The position numbers and the translations under genes were made by a program. 6,182 nt of DNA, taken from Candidatus Bathyarchaeum sp. (GTDB taxonomy: Archaea > Thermoproteota > Bathyarchaeia > Bathyarchaeales > Bathyarchaeaceae). Shown here in pieces: positions 1 to 4,621 of this stretch. The stretch lies in assembly GCA_003096255.1 (NCBI GenBank), contig PIXS01000316.1, positions 1 to 6,182 of the forward strand, read 5' to 3'. The notes beneath the pieces were generated by a model. That model had not been told where the DNA came from and did no database searches. It worked only from the letters and a program-made list of their open reading frames with translations. How positions within the stretch are numbered: position 1 is the stretch's first letter; every line of letters begins with the position of its first letter.

Positions 1-662
1 AAGCTCTGATTGATGACAAAACTAAGATGATAATCTTAAACAGTCCTAGTAATCCGACTAGTAAAGTTATTGACGACAAAACCTTCAGTGACATTGTTCA
101 AATTGCAACAGAAAAAGGCGTAACTGTGATGTCTGACGAAATATACTCGGACATCAGTTTTGTTAAAGCAAAATCCGTTTTGGATTTTGGACAAGACCAT
201 ATCATGGTTAGCGGTTTTTCAAAGACGTTTTTGATGACTGGTTGGAGAATCGGATACGCCATAGTCGAAAAAGAATTAGCTAAAAAAATGATAAAGCTGA
301 ACCAGATAACAACAACTTGTGTTCCAGGGTTTATCCAGTATGGCGCCTTGAAGGGACTTGAGTCCAGAAAGCGCATTGCTGACGATATTCGTAGAACCTT
401 TAAAGTTAGAGCAGATGCTGCTTATAGCGTGCTTTCCAAAGCAAACATGAGATTTTCGCGTCCTGATGCACCCTTTTATCTGTTTCCGAAGGTTGACGGT
501 TTGAATTCTGAACAATTCGCCTTGGATTTGCTTGACAAAGGTGTTGCTATTGCTCCAGGAACCGCTTTTGGAGACTACCGCGAATACTTTAGGATAGCCT
601 TAACAGCTGGCGAAGACAGAATTAAAGAGGGTTTGGAAAAACTCTGTGAGGCTCTACCTTGA
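1..662 (+). CDS. Class I/II (fold type I) PLP-dependent aminotransferase, aspartate/aromatic type; 5' end cut by window
   Basis: The frame is open from base 3 to the TGA at 660-662, so about 219 C-terminal residues are visible and roughly 165 N-terminal ones lie outside. Numbered from the first visible Met (base 27), the PLP pocket is clear: Asn9 in NSPSNPT, Asp37 and Tyr40 in SDEIY, the Schiff-base Lys66 in SGFSKTF (codon 222-224), Arg74 in GWRIGY, and the substrate-carboxylate Arg189 in EYFRIAL. The family transfers amino groups between amino acids and 2-oxo acids in the cytoplasm. Its 4-base overlap with tyrA suggests work on prephenate, 4-hydroxyphenylpyruvate or phenylpyruvate, but a general aspartate aminotransferase fits the motifs equally well. 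The usual NPTG reads NPTS here. The family call is firm; the substrate is inferred from context. Confidence 0.9.
   Translation, partial: ALIDDKTKMIILNSPSNPTSKVIDDKTFSDIVQIATEKGVTVMSDEIYSDISFVKAKSVLDFGQDHIMVSGFSKTFLMTGWRIGYAIVEKELAKKMIKLNQITTTCVPGFIQYGALKGLESRKRIADDIRRTFKVRADAAYSVLSKANMRFSRPDAPFYLFPKVDGLNSEQFALDLLDKGVAIAPGTAFGDYREYFRIALTAGEDRIKEGLEKLCEALP
646..651 (+). promoter_or_regulatory. Ribosome binding site of tyrA that decides the TTG start
   Basis: GTGAGG lies inside the end of the aminotransferase gene, 7 bases before the TTG at 659. It matches the archaeal anti-Shine-Dalgarno partner (GGAGGTGA family) and supports translation from TTG within the TTGA start/stop overlap at 659-662. 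Confidence 0.6.
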
Positions 663-1528
663 GAGTAGCTGTTATTGGCGCAGGAAAAATGGGTCGATGG
701 TTCACCAAATATTTCTCTGATGAAGGCTTTTCTGTAGCTGTTTCTAGCAGAACAAAAAGCAAAGCAGAAGCCCTAGGCGCCGAGTTTGGAGTTGACGTAG
801 CCCAAAGCAGTATAGAGGCGCTTGAAGGTGCAGAATGGATTCTTCTATGTGTTTCAATAGACAGCTTAGACTCCGTATTGGCTGAAATTGGTTCCCATGT
901 GCAATCCAATCAGGTTGTCATGGACATCAGTTCAATTAAAGAAATTCCCGTTAATCTGCTTCACAAGCATGTTAAACAAGGCAAAACTTTGGGAACTCAT
1001 CCAGTTTTTGGTCCAGGTGCAAAAGGTCTTAAAGACCAAAATTTTGTTTTAACTCCTGTTTCAAAGGAAGAACACAACTTTTCTGATGAATTCAAAGAAT
1101 GGCTCGAAGCACGAGGCGCTAGTGTTTCTGTTTTAACCCCCCGAAAACATGATGAATTGATGTCTCTGGTTTTGGGTTTTCCTCATTTTGTGGGTCTTGT
1201 TGCAGGTGACGCCTTGGCTGATAACTCCAACTTTGTTAACGCAAAAAAAGTTGGTGGCGCTACTTACAAGTTGTTGTTAACTTTGGCTGAAGCTGTTTCT
1301 TCTGAAGAACCTGTTTTCTATTCTAACCTTCATATGAGCTTGCCTGAGATGGAAAAAATTGAAGGACTATTCTTGAACAAGGTTGAAGAGTGGCTCAACT
1401 TAGTTAAACGGAAAGATTGTTCTGGTTTTTCTGGCAAGATGACTGATGTAAAAAAGCGGCTTGAGAGTTTAGACCCAGACTACGAGAAGGCTTATCGGGC
1501 AATGTATCGGCTCTTAGAAGACTCCTAG
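659..1528 (+). CDS. tyrA: Prephenate (or arogenate) dehydrogenase
   Basis: A 289-residue cytoplasmic enzyme that oxidatively decarboxylates prephenate to 4-hydroxyphenylpyruvate (or arogenate to tyrosine) in tyrosine synthesis. The TTG start puts the Rossmann loop at the N-terminus as in the family: Gly7, Gly9 and Gly12 in VIGAGKMG. The substrate site follows: THPVFGPG with His114, KHDELM with His164-Asp165, and GFPHF with His176, then a helical dimerisation domain. There is no chorismate mutase or ACT domain, so no built-in tyrosine feedback module is visible. The second strand ends in SSRTKSK (residues 29-35) rather than an acidic residue, which in Rossmann enzymes favours NADP+ over NAD+; this is inference. 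The gene overlaps the upstream aminotransferase by 4 bases and converges on pheA with a shared CTAG at the stops. Confidence 0.93.
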   Translation: MRVAVIGAGKMGRWFTKYFSDEGFSVAVSSRTKSKAEALGAEFGVDVAQSSIEALEGAEWILLCVSIDSLDSVLAEIGSHVQSNQVVMDISSIKEIPVNLLHKHVKQGKTLGTHPVFGPGAKGLKDQNFVLTPVSKEEHNFSDEFKEWLEARGASVSVLTPRKHDELMSLVLGFPHFVGLVAGDALADNSNFVNAKKVGGATYKLLLTLAEAVSSEEPVFYSNLHMSLPEMEKIEGLFLNKVEEWLNLVKRKDCSGFSGKMTDVKKRLESLDPDYEKAYRAMYRLLEDS

Positions 1529-2355
1529 AGGCTGAATTGGGGCTTTTTTGCTGCTTTGTATGAGCCTAAAATTTTTATGAATATTGTTTTGTCTTTCATG
1601 CTTTCTAGAGCTTCTTGGCATTTTGTTTCTGTTCTGTGTCCCTCAAAGTCTAGATAAAAGTGGTATTCCCAAAGGGTTTGCTTGGTTGGTCTAGATTCTA
1701 TTTTTGTTAGGTTTATGTTTCTGCTTGCGAACTCGCCTAGTATTTTGTAGAGGGCGCCTGGAATTGATTTTGTTGAAAAAATTATTGACGTTTTGTCTTC
1801 TCCAGAGTATGGGGAATCCTGTTTGTCCAAAACAAAGAACCTAGTAGAATTGTTTTTCTGGTCTTCTATTTCCTTTTCAAGAATTGTCATGTCGTAAATT
1901 TCTGCGGCTCTTTCGCTTGCTATTGCTGCTGCGTTCATCATTTTTTCTTCTTTTATCATCTTCACGCTGCCCGCAGTATCAAAAGTGGAGCTTGATTTCA
2001 GTTTGTGTTGTTCAAGAAATTTTCTGCATTGAGCTAAAGCTTGTGGGTGGCTGTAGACTGTTTCAATTTTGTTTATGCTTGTACCTTTATGGGCAATGAG
2101 GCAGTGGCTGATTCTGATTATTATTTCACCGCAGACCTTTAGGTCATATTCCAAAAACAGGTCATATGTGCGGTTTACGCTACCCTCAATCGAGTTTTCA
2201 ATTGGAACAACCCCATAGTTTACGTCACCTGTTTTTACGCTTTCAAAAACTTCATCAAAACTTTTGCAGGGCTTCACTTCAGCAGATTTGCCAAAAAAAC
2301 TGTAAACTGCCATCTCGCTATAGGCACCAAGTTCTCCCTGAAAAGCAACCTTCAA
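1525..2355 (-). CDS. pheA: Prephenate dehydratase with C-terminal ACT domain
   Basis: Converts prephenate to phenylpyruvate, the committed step to phenylalanine. With the TTG start at 2355 the protein has 276 residues and opens MKVAFQGELGAYSE, the typical start of this family. A GTG at 2364 would add three residues and was judged less likely. GGTG at 2363-2366 sits 7 bases before the TTG as a possible ribosome binding site. The PDT domain spans about 1-178: VPIENSIEGSV (50-60), SHPQAL (102-107), and the catalytic Thr171-Arg172-Phe173 in NNSTRFFVL. The ACT domain (about 187-268) carries PGAL (199-202) and ESRP (220-223), the phenylalanine-binding motifs, so allosteric inhibition by phenylalanine is expected. 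There is no chorismate mutase domain. Its TAG stop overlaps the tyrA stop on the other strand. Confidence 0.94.
   Translation of the reverse strand: MKVAFQGELGAYSEMAVYSFFGKSAEVKPCKSFDEVFESVKTGDVNYGVVPIENSIEGSVNRTYDLFLEYDLKVCGEIIIRISHCLIAHKGTSINKIETVYSHPQALAQCRKFLEQHKLKSSSTFDTAGSVKMIKEEKMMNAAAIASERAAEIYDMTILEKEIEDQKNNSTRFFVLDKQDSPYSGEDKTSIIFSTKSIPGALYKILGEFASRNINLTKIESRPTKQTLWEYHFYLDFEGHRTETKCQEALESMKDKTIFIKILGSYKAAKKPQFSL
1544..1549 (+). terminator. U-rich candidate terminator for the aminotransferase-tyrA transcript
   Basis: Six T follow GGGGC, starting 16 bases after the tyrA stop. Archaeal transcription ends at U-runs, often without a hairpin. The run lies inside the convergent pheA gene, where the complementary strand encodes Lys-Lys near the C-terminus. 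Function is inferred from position only. Confidence 0.4.
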
Positions 2356-2388
2356 CACAAACACCGTCAGTTAACTGGAAGCTAATGC

Positions 2389-2397
2389 AAAATAAAA
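2389..2397 (-). promoter_or_regulatory. Candidate TATA box of pheA
   Basis: Read on the minus strand the site is TTTTATTTT. A start of transcription about 25 bases downstream falls near 2368, giving a leader of about 13 bases that includes the GGTG before the TTG start. The geometry fits an archaeal promoter, but AT-rich matches are common in this spacer. Confidence 0.4.
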
Positions 2398-2572
2398 CCC
2401 TTTACCATCACAATTATTGCATCGTATACGTGAATTTATTTTTGATATTGTTGTCTGTTTCACGTCTGTAATCGAAACTTTTGAGTTCGGAGTATTGTAT
2501 CGTTTGTTCATTTATTTTCATGTCTTGAGAATTATATACAGACACTTGTTCTAGAATAGGCTCTCTTACTGC

Positions 2573-2581
2573 TTTATTAAA
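2573..2581 (+). promoter_or_regulatory. Candidate TATA box of the secreted-protein gene
   Basis: TTTATTAAA is centred 33 bases before the ATG at 2610. Transcription starting about 26 bases from the box centre would leave only about 6-8 bases of leader, so a near-leaderless message is likely. No Shine-Dalgarno sequence is seen before this ATG, which agrees. Confidence 0.5.
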
Positions 2582-2609
2582 TCGAAACAACCAATTTGGG
2601 TTGATTAAA

Positions 2610-3239
2610 ATGCGCATAAATAAAATTTTGTCGATAATTTTCCTTTTGACGTGTCTTGCAGTTACCGCTGTTAGTCCAGTTCTTGCCGCTGATGACCATG
2701 TTGGAATAGAAACCGAAGTATGTGGTGTTACTGTATCAAAGTACATTCTTTACTCGGGTTACAACATGCCCGTTGAACATCACTGTGACGTAGGTGATTA
2801 TTATCCAGGTAACCATATTTCGGATGACATGGAAAACCTTGAACTCTTTACACAGTATGAGTGGTGGCTTCGGATTCAAATTTGTCCAGAAGAAACAATT
2901 GAAAACGTAATGCTTTACGACCGATTTGGAGCTGAATTTGGCGTATGCCTTGTAGACTACACCGTTGTCGATAGTGGCGAAGCCCCGCAGATGTACACGA
3001 AAGGAAAATCTGAAAAAGTGTTTCTAACCTGGAACATAGGAACTATCCAAGGTGGAGAATGTGCCACAGTGTGGTTGCACGTGTGGACTGACCACAACCC
3101 CGCAGGGAAACAGGAATTCACTTCATACGGAACCTACTACATGAACTCAGGAGCTGTAGCTAAATGGCTTTACGATGGAACAAAATACAGTGCAGCAACA
3201 GGACAACTGGCGGTTTCAACCATTCCGCCACCTCTCTAA
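2610..3239 (+). CDS. Secreted protein with signal peptide and DUF11-like beta-sandwich domain, function unknown
   Basis: I do not recognise a named family for the full length. The ATG at 2610 (209 residues) is preferred over a TTG at 2601 because it directly precedes a classic Sec signal: basic MRINK, a hydrophobic core (residues 6-21), and SPVLA cleaved about after Ala26. Residues about 99-203 resemble DUF11-type surface beta-sandwiches: NVMLYDRFG, then FLTWNIGTIQGGECATVWL, then an SYGTYYMNSGAVAKW strand. The mature part has five cysteines (38, 59, 92, 113, 151) and many aromatic residues. It ends in TIPPPL with no C-terminal membrane helix or sorting tail, so it is probably released or held by other surface proteins. 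DUF11 domains usually occur as repeats in large cell-surface proteins; here there is at most one. The role is unknown, perhaps surface binding. Confidence 0.75.
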   Translation: MRINKILSIIFLLTCLAVTAVSPVLAADDHVGIETEVCGVTVSKYILYSGYNMPVEHHCDVGDYYPGNHISDDMENLELFTQYEWWLRIQICPEETIENVMLYDRFGAEFGVCLVDYTVVDSGEAPQMYTKGKSEKVFLTWNIGTIQGGECATVWLHVWTDHNPAGKQEFTSYGTYYMNSGAVAKWLYDGTKYSAATGQLAVSTIPPPL

Positions 3240-3240
3240 C

Positions 3241-3320
3241 TTTTTTGAACCTAAGTTAGGCCTAGCTGTACAACGAACAAAACTTCGTCATAGGCATTTT
3301 GATGCCTGCCCTCATTTTTT
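3241..3320 (+). terminator. Candidate terminator region after the secreted-protein gene
   Basis: Six T (3241-3246) follow the TAA stop after one base. Further on, AGGCAT (3292-3297) and ATGCCT (3302-3307) form a perfect 6-base stem with a TTTG loop, and six T lie at 3315-3320. The spacer also holds two overlapping palindromic stretches, CCTAAGTTAGG (3250-3260, one odd base at the centre) and TAGGCCTA (3257-3264). The first T-run alone could end transcription in an archaeon; the hairpin could act as a backup between these convergent genes. Confidence 0.4.
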
Positions 3321-3536
3321 ACTTTGTTGGCTTGTTGTTAGTTGTTTTTTGATGAAGAGTGTTAATGATGGGATTCCTGCAGAAATTGTGAATACCACTC
3401 TGAAGGTTGGGCTGTTTAGGTTTAGGATTGGGTCTATGGCGCTTGCTATCATGTAGATTACAATTAGTATTATCAGTGGTATTGCAACGAAGTTTTCGAT
3501 GGCTTTGTTTAGTTGATTTTCTACCATTTTCCCCAT
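3312..3536 (-). CDS. Small two-helix membrane protein, function unknown
   Basis: A 74-residue protein without recognised family. An N-terminal amphipathic stretch (MGKMVENQLNKAIEN) leads into a hydrophobic helix at about 16-34. A loop with DPILNLNSPT follows, then a second hydrophobic segment at about 45-62 and a basic, polar tail ending KK. Both termini are probably on the same, cytoplasmic side. The sense strand is A-rich and T-poor with even codon use like the neighbours, whereas the antisense frames read as unlikely peptides, so I judge this the coding strand. The ATG at 3536 lies about 35 bases from an AT-rich box, giving a near-leaderless message; an ATG at codon 4 is the alternative start. 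The gene is divergent from the Lrp-type regulator with an inverted repeat directly upstream, suggesting it may be a target of that regulator. Confidence 0.65.
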   Translation of the reverse strand: MGKMVENQLNKAIENFVAIPLIILIVIYMIASAIDPILNLNSPTFRVVFTISAGIPSLTLFIKKQLTTSQQSKK

Positions 3537-3537
3537 G

Positions 3538-3563
3538 TTTTAGTATCGTATTTCTTACTAAAA
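3538..3563. repeat. Perfect 8+8 inverted repeat, candidate operator between the small membrane gene and the Lrp-type gene
   Basis: TTTTAGTA (3538-3545) and TACTAAAA (3556-3563) are exact inverted copies separated by 10 bases, so the half-sites are 18 bases apart centre to centre. The site begins one base upstream of the ATG region of the small membrane gene, covers its likely transcription start, and abuts the AT-rich box at 3568. A dimeric helix-turn-helix protein such as the neighbouring Lrp-type product is a natural candidate to bind it; that is inference. Confidence 0.55.
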
Positions 3564-3567
3564 AAGA

Positions 3568-3575
3568 TTTATTTT
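3568..3575. promoter_or_regulatory. Candidate TATA box possibly shared by divergent promoters
   Basis: TTTATTTT on the plus strand lies about 60 bases before the Lrp TTG, giving a start near 3598 and a leader of about 35 bases. Read on the minus strand as AAAATAAA, it is about 35 bases before the small membrane gene's ATG. The only other AT-rich stretches in this short spacer are the flanks of the inverted repeat. Confidence 0.4.
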
Positions 3576-3632
3576 CTGGTTTTACGCAACACTGATAAAG
3601 ATTTTACATTCTTTCATACCTGTGAAACGCCA

Positions 3633-4082
3633 TTGGTTCAGCTAGACGACAAAGACAAAAAAATCTTGAATATGCTTCAAGAAAACTCAAGAATGTCTTA
3701 CATACACATAGCTAACGAACTGGGAATCAGCGAAGCCACAGTGCGATATCGTGTGAAAAACCTCATCGACAATGGAATAATAAATCGTTTCACGGTTTTG
3801 CTTGACCCTCGAAAAATCGGATACCCAATCACTGGAATATTACTTGTTAAAATAATTCCTGAACATTTTGAAGAAGCTGCCAAAAAAATTAGTGAATTGG
3901 ACGAAACACGTCACGTTTTGCAGAATACGGGTGATTATAACCTAGTAGCTGTGGTAAAAGCCCGGAGTTTAGGAAATCTAAATGATCTTAGAAAAAAGAT
4001 AGAACTCATTCGGGGTGTTAGAGAGTTATCCCTTTCTGCTGCGACAAAACTAATCAAAATTGATCCGTCTTTTGAGTTGTGA
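3633..4082 (+). CDS. Lrp/AsnC-family transcriptional regulator
   Basis: A 149-residue cytoplasmic DNA-binding protein. The TTG at 3633 is chosen because the family begins with a short VQLDDKDKKIL helix; the frame is open further upstream but encodes an unrelated hydrophobic stretch overlapping the divergent gene. GTGA at 3622-3625 is 7 bases before the TTG. Residues 5-55 form the AsnC-type helix-turn-helix, with recognition helix SEATVRYRVKNLIDNG (33-48). Residues about 64-144 form the RAM (ACT-like) ligand-binding and oligomerisation domain, with NTGDYNLVAVV (98-108) at the effector-binding turn. Lrp proteins sense amino acids and often control their own gene. With lysJ-lysK close by, a LysM-like role in lysine control is possible, but the target cannot be read from the sequence. 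The adjacent inverted repeat may be its operator. Confidence 0.9.
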   Translation: MVQLDDKDKKILNMLQENSRMSYIHIANELGISEATVRYRVKNLIDNGIINRFTVLLDPRKIGYPITGILLVKIIPEHFEEAAKKISELDETRHVLQNTGDYNLVAVVKARSLGNLNDLRKKIELIRGVRELSLSAATKLIKIDPSFEL

Positions 4083-4121
4083 CTTCACCTGTCTTTTACG
4101 AATTTCGCAAAATATATGTAA

Positions 4122-4127
4122 TTTTTT
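4122..4127 (+). terminator. U-rich candidate terminator of the Lrp-type gene
   Basis: Six T lie about 40 bases after the TGA stop, in an AT-rich spacer. They are followed by CACGT and five A, which makes an imperfect palindrome around ACGT (4129-4132). That palindrome sits just upstream of the next gene's TATA box, so it could equally be a regulator site. Confidence 0.35.
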
Positions 4128-4144
4128 CACGTAAAAAGAAAATA

Positions 4145-4152
4145 TTTTAATA
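4145..4152 (+). promoter_or_regulatory. TATA box of the DUF454 gene, leaderless transcript
   Basis: TTTTAATA is centred 26 bases before the ATG at 4175, the normal distance from an archaeal TATA box to the transcription start. The message would therefore begin at or very near the A of the ATG, and no Shine-Dalgarno sequence is present. Confidence 0.55.
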
Positions 4153-4174
4153 CTTCAAGTTTGCCTTACTGGTT

Positions 4175-4621
4175 ATGCAACACAACCCCAAAATCAACAC
4201 AGAAGCGAGTGCTCGCCAAAAATTTGTCAGGGCATTTTTGATTGTTGCTGGCACTGTATTTCTTGGTCTTGGTACTATAGGAATTGTGTTGCCTGTTTTG
4301 CCCACTACGCCTTTTCTTTTACTGGCTTTAGCCTGCTACTTTAGAAGTTCCGAGCGGATGACCCACTGGATGTTAACTAACAAGTATTTTGGAAAATACA
4401 TCAAAAACTACCGAGAAGGCAAAGGAATCCCTCTGAAAACCAAAGTGGTTGCAATAACAATACTATGGGCTGCCATCCTTTACTCTTCGTTTTTCATAAT
4501 TCCCTTTTGGATTGCACAACTAATCATGATCGCTGTGGCGGTTGCGGTTACGGTGCATTTGGTTAAACTGCCCACGTACCGCCAAAAAGTTAGTGAAACA
4601 GTAAAAAAGTCTGGTTACTGA
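4175..4621 (+). CDS. DUF454 (YbaN-like) small integral membrane protein
   Basis: A 148-residue protein with the DUF454 signature: GLGTIGIVLPVLPTTPFLLL (residues 31-50), then ACYFRSSERMTHWML (53-67) and NKYFGKYIKNYREGKGIPLKTK (69-90). A polar N-terminus with RQK precedes a first helix at about 17-39. A short second hydrophobic segment (47-56), a cytoplasm-like basic middle part, and two closely spaced helices (about 91-107 and 109-128) follow, then a basic tail. Family members are about 120-150 residues and occur in bacteria and archaea, with no established biochemical role. It has its own leaderless promoter, so it is probably not co-transcribed with the Lrp-type gene. Its stop overlaps the end of lysK on the other strand by 7 bases. 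Confidence 0.88.
   Translation: MQHNPKINTEASARQKFVRAFLIVAGTVFLGLGTIGIVLPVLPTTPFLLLALACYFRSSERMTHWMLTNKYFGKYIKNYREGKGIPLKTKVVAITILWAAILYSSFFIIPFWIAQLIMIAVAVAVTVHLVKLPTYRQKVSETVKKSGY
4603..4608 (-). terminator. U-rich candidate terminator of lysJ-lysK
   Basis: Six A on the plus strand give six T on the minus strand, 7 bases past the lysK stop. A second run (4584-4588) lies a little further on. Both are made by Lys codons of the DUF454 C-terminus. Confidence 0.35.

Larger units (their letters stand above)
2365..2600. other. Divergent spacer between pheA and the secreted-protein gene, no gene seen
   Basis: Open frames crossing this stretch are antisense extensions of the neighbours and show no recognisable protein. 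It holds one candidate TATA box for each direction. It also contains a perfect 8-base palindrome CGTATACG at 2423-2430, two direct copies of GTCTGT starting at 2453 and 2464 (11 bases apart, about one helical turn), and an inverted copy ACAGAC at 2538-2543. These could be regulator sites; nothing in the sequence proves it. Confidence 0.5.

Noticed and set aside
98..515. Two minus-strand open frames inside the aminotransferase gene
   Set aside because: They are antisense to a clearly coding frame with conserved PLP motifs and show no recognisable protein features.
1884..2471. Plus-strand open frames across pheA and its upstream spacer
   Set aside because: They are antisense to pheA and give low-complexity Leu/Ser/Cys-rich or unstructured peptides.
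2414..2746. Minus-strand frame of 110 residues running from the spacer into the secreted-protein gene
   Set aside because: Its first part is antisense to the signal peptide region and the rest lies in promoter-like DNA; no family resemblance and no plausible start context.
3250..3307. Cluster of palindromes as an attachment site or mobile element end
   Set aside because: No integrase, transposase, flanking direct repeat or tRNA is present; a terminator between convergent genes is the simpler reading.
3175..3595. Plus-strand open frames overlapping the small membrane gene
   Set aside because: The hydrophobic Leu/Phe/Cys-rich peptides are the mirror of the A-rich minus-strand gene; the minus frame has better protein logic and start context.
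3513..3632. N-terminal extension of the Lrp-type protein by about 40 residues
   Set aside because: The extension would start within the divergent gene, is unlike any Lrp N-terminus, and contains the promoter elements; the TTG at 3633 fits the family.
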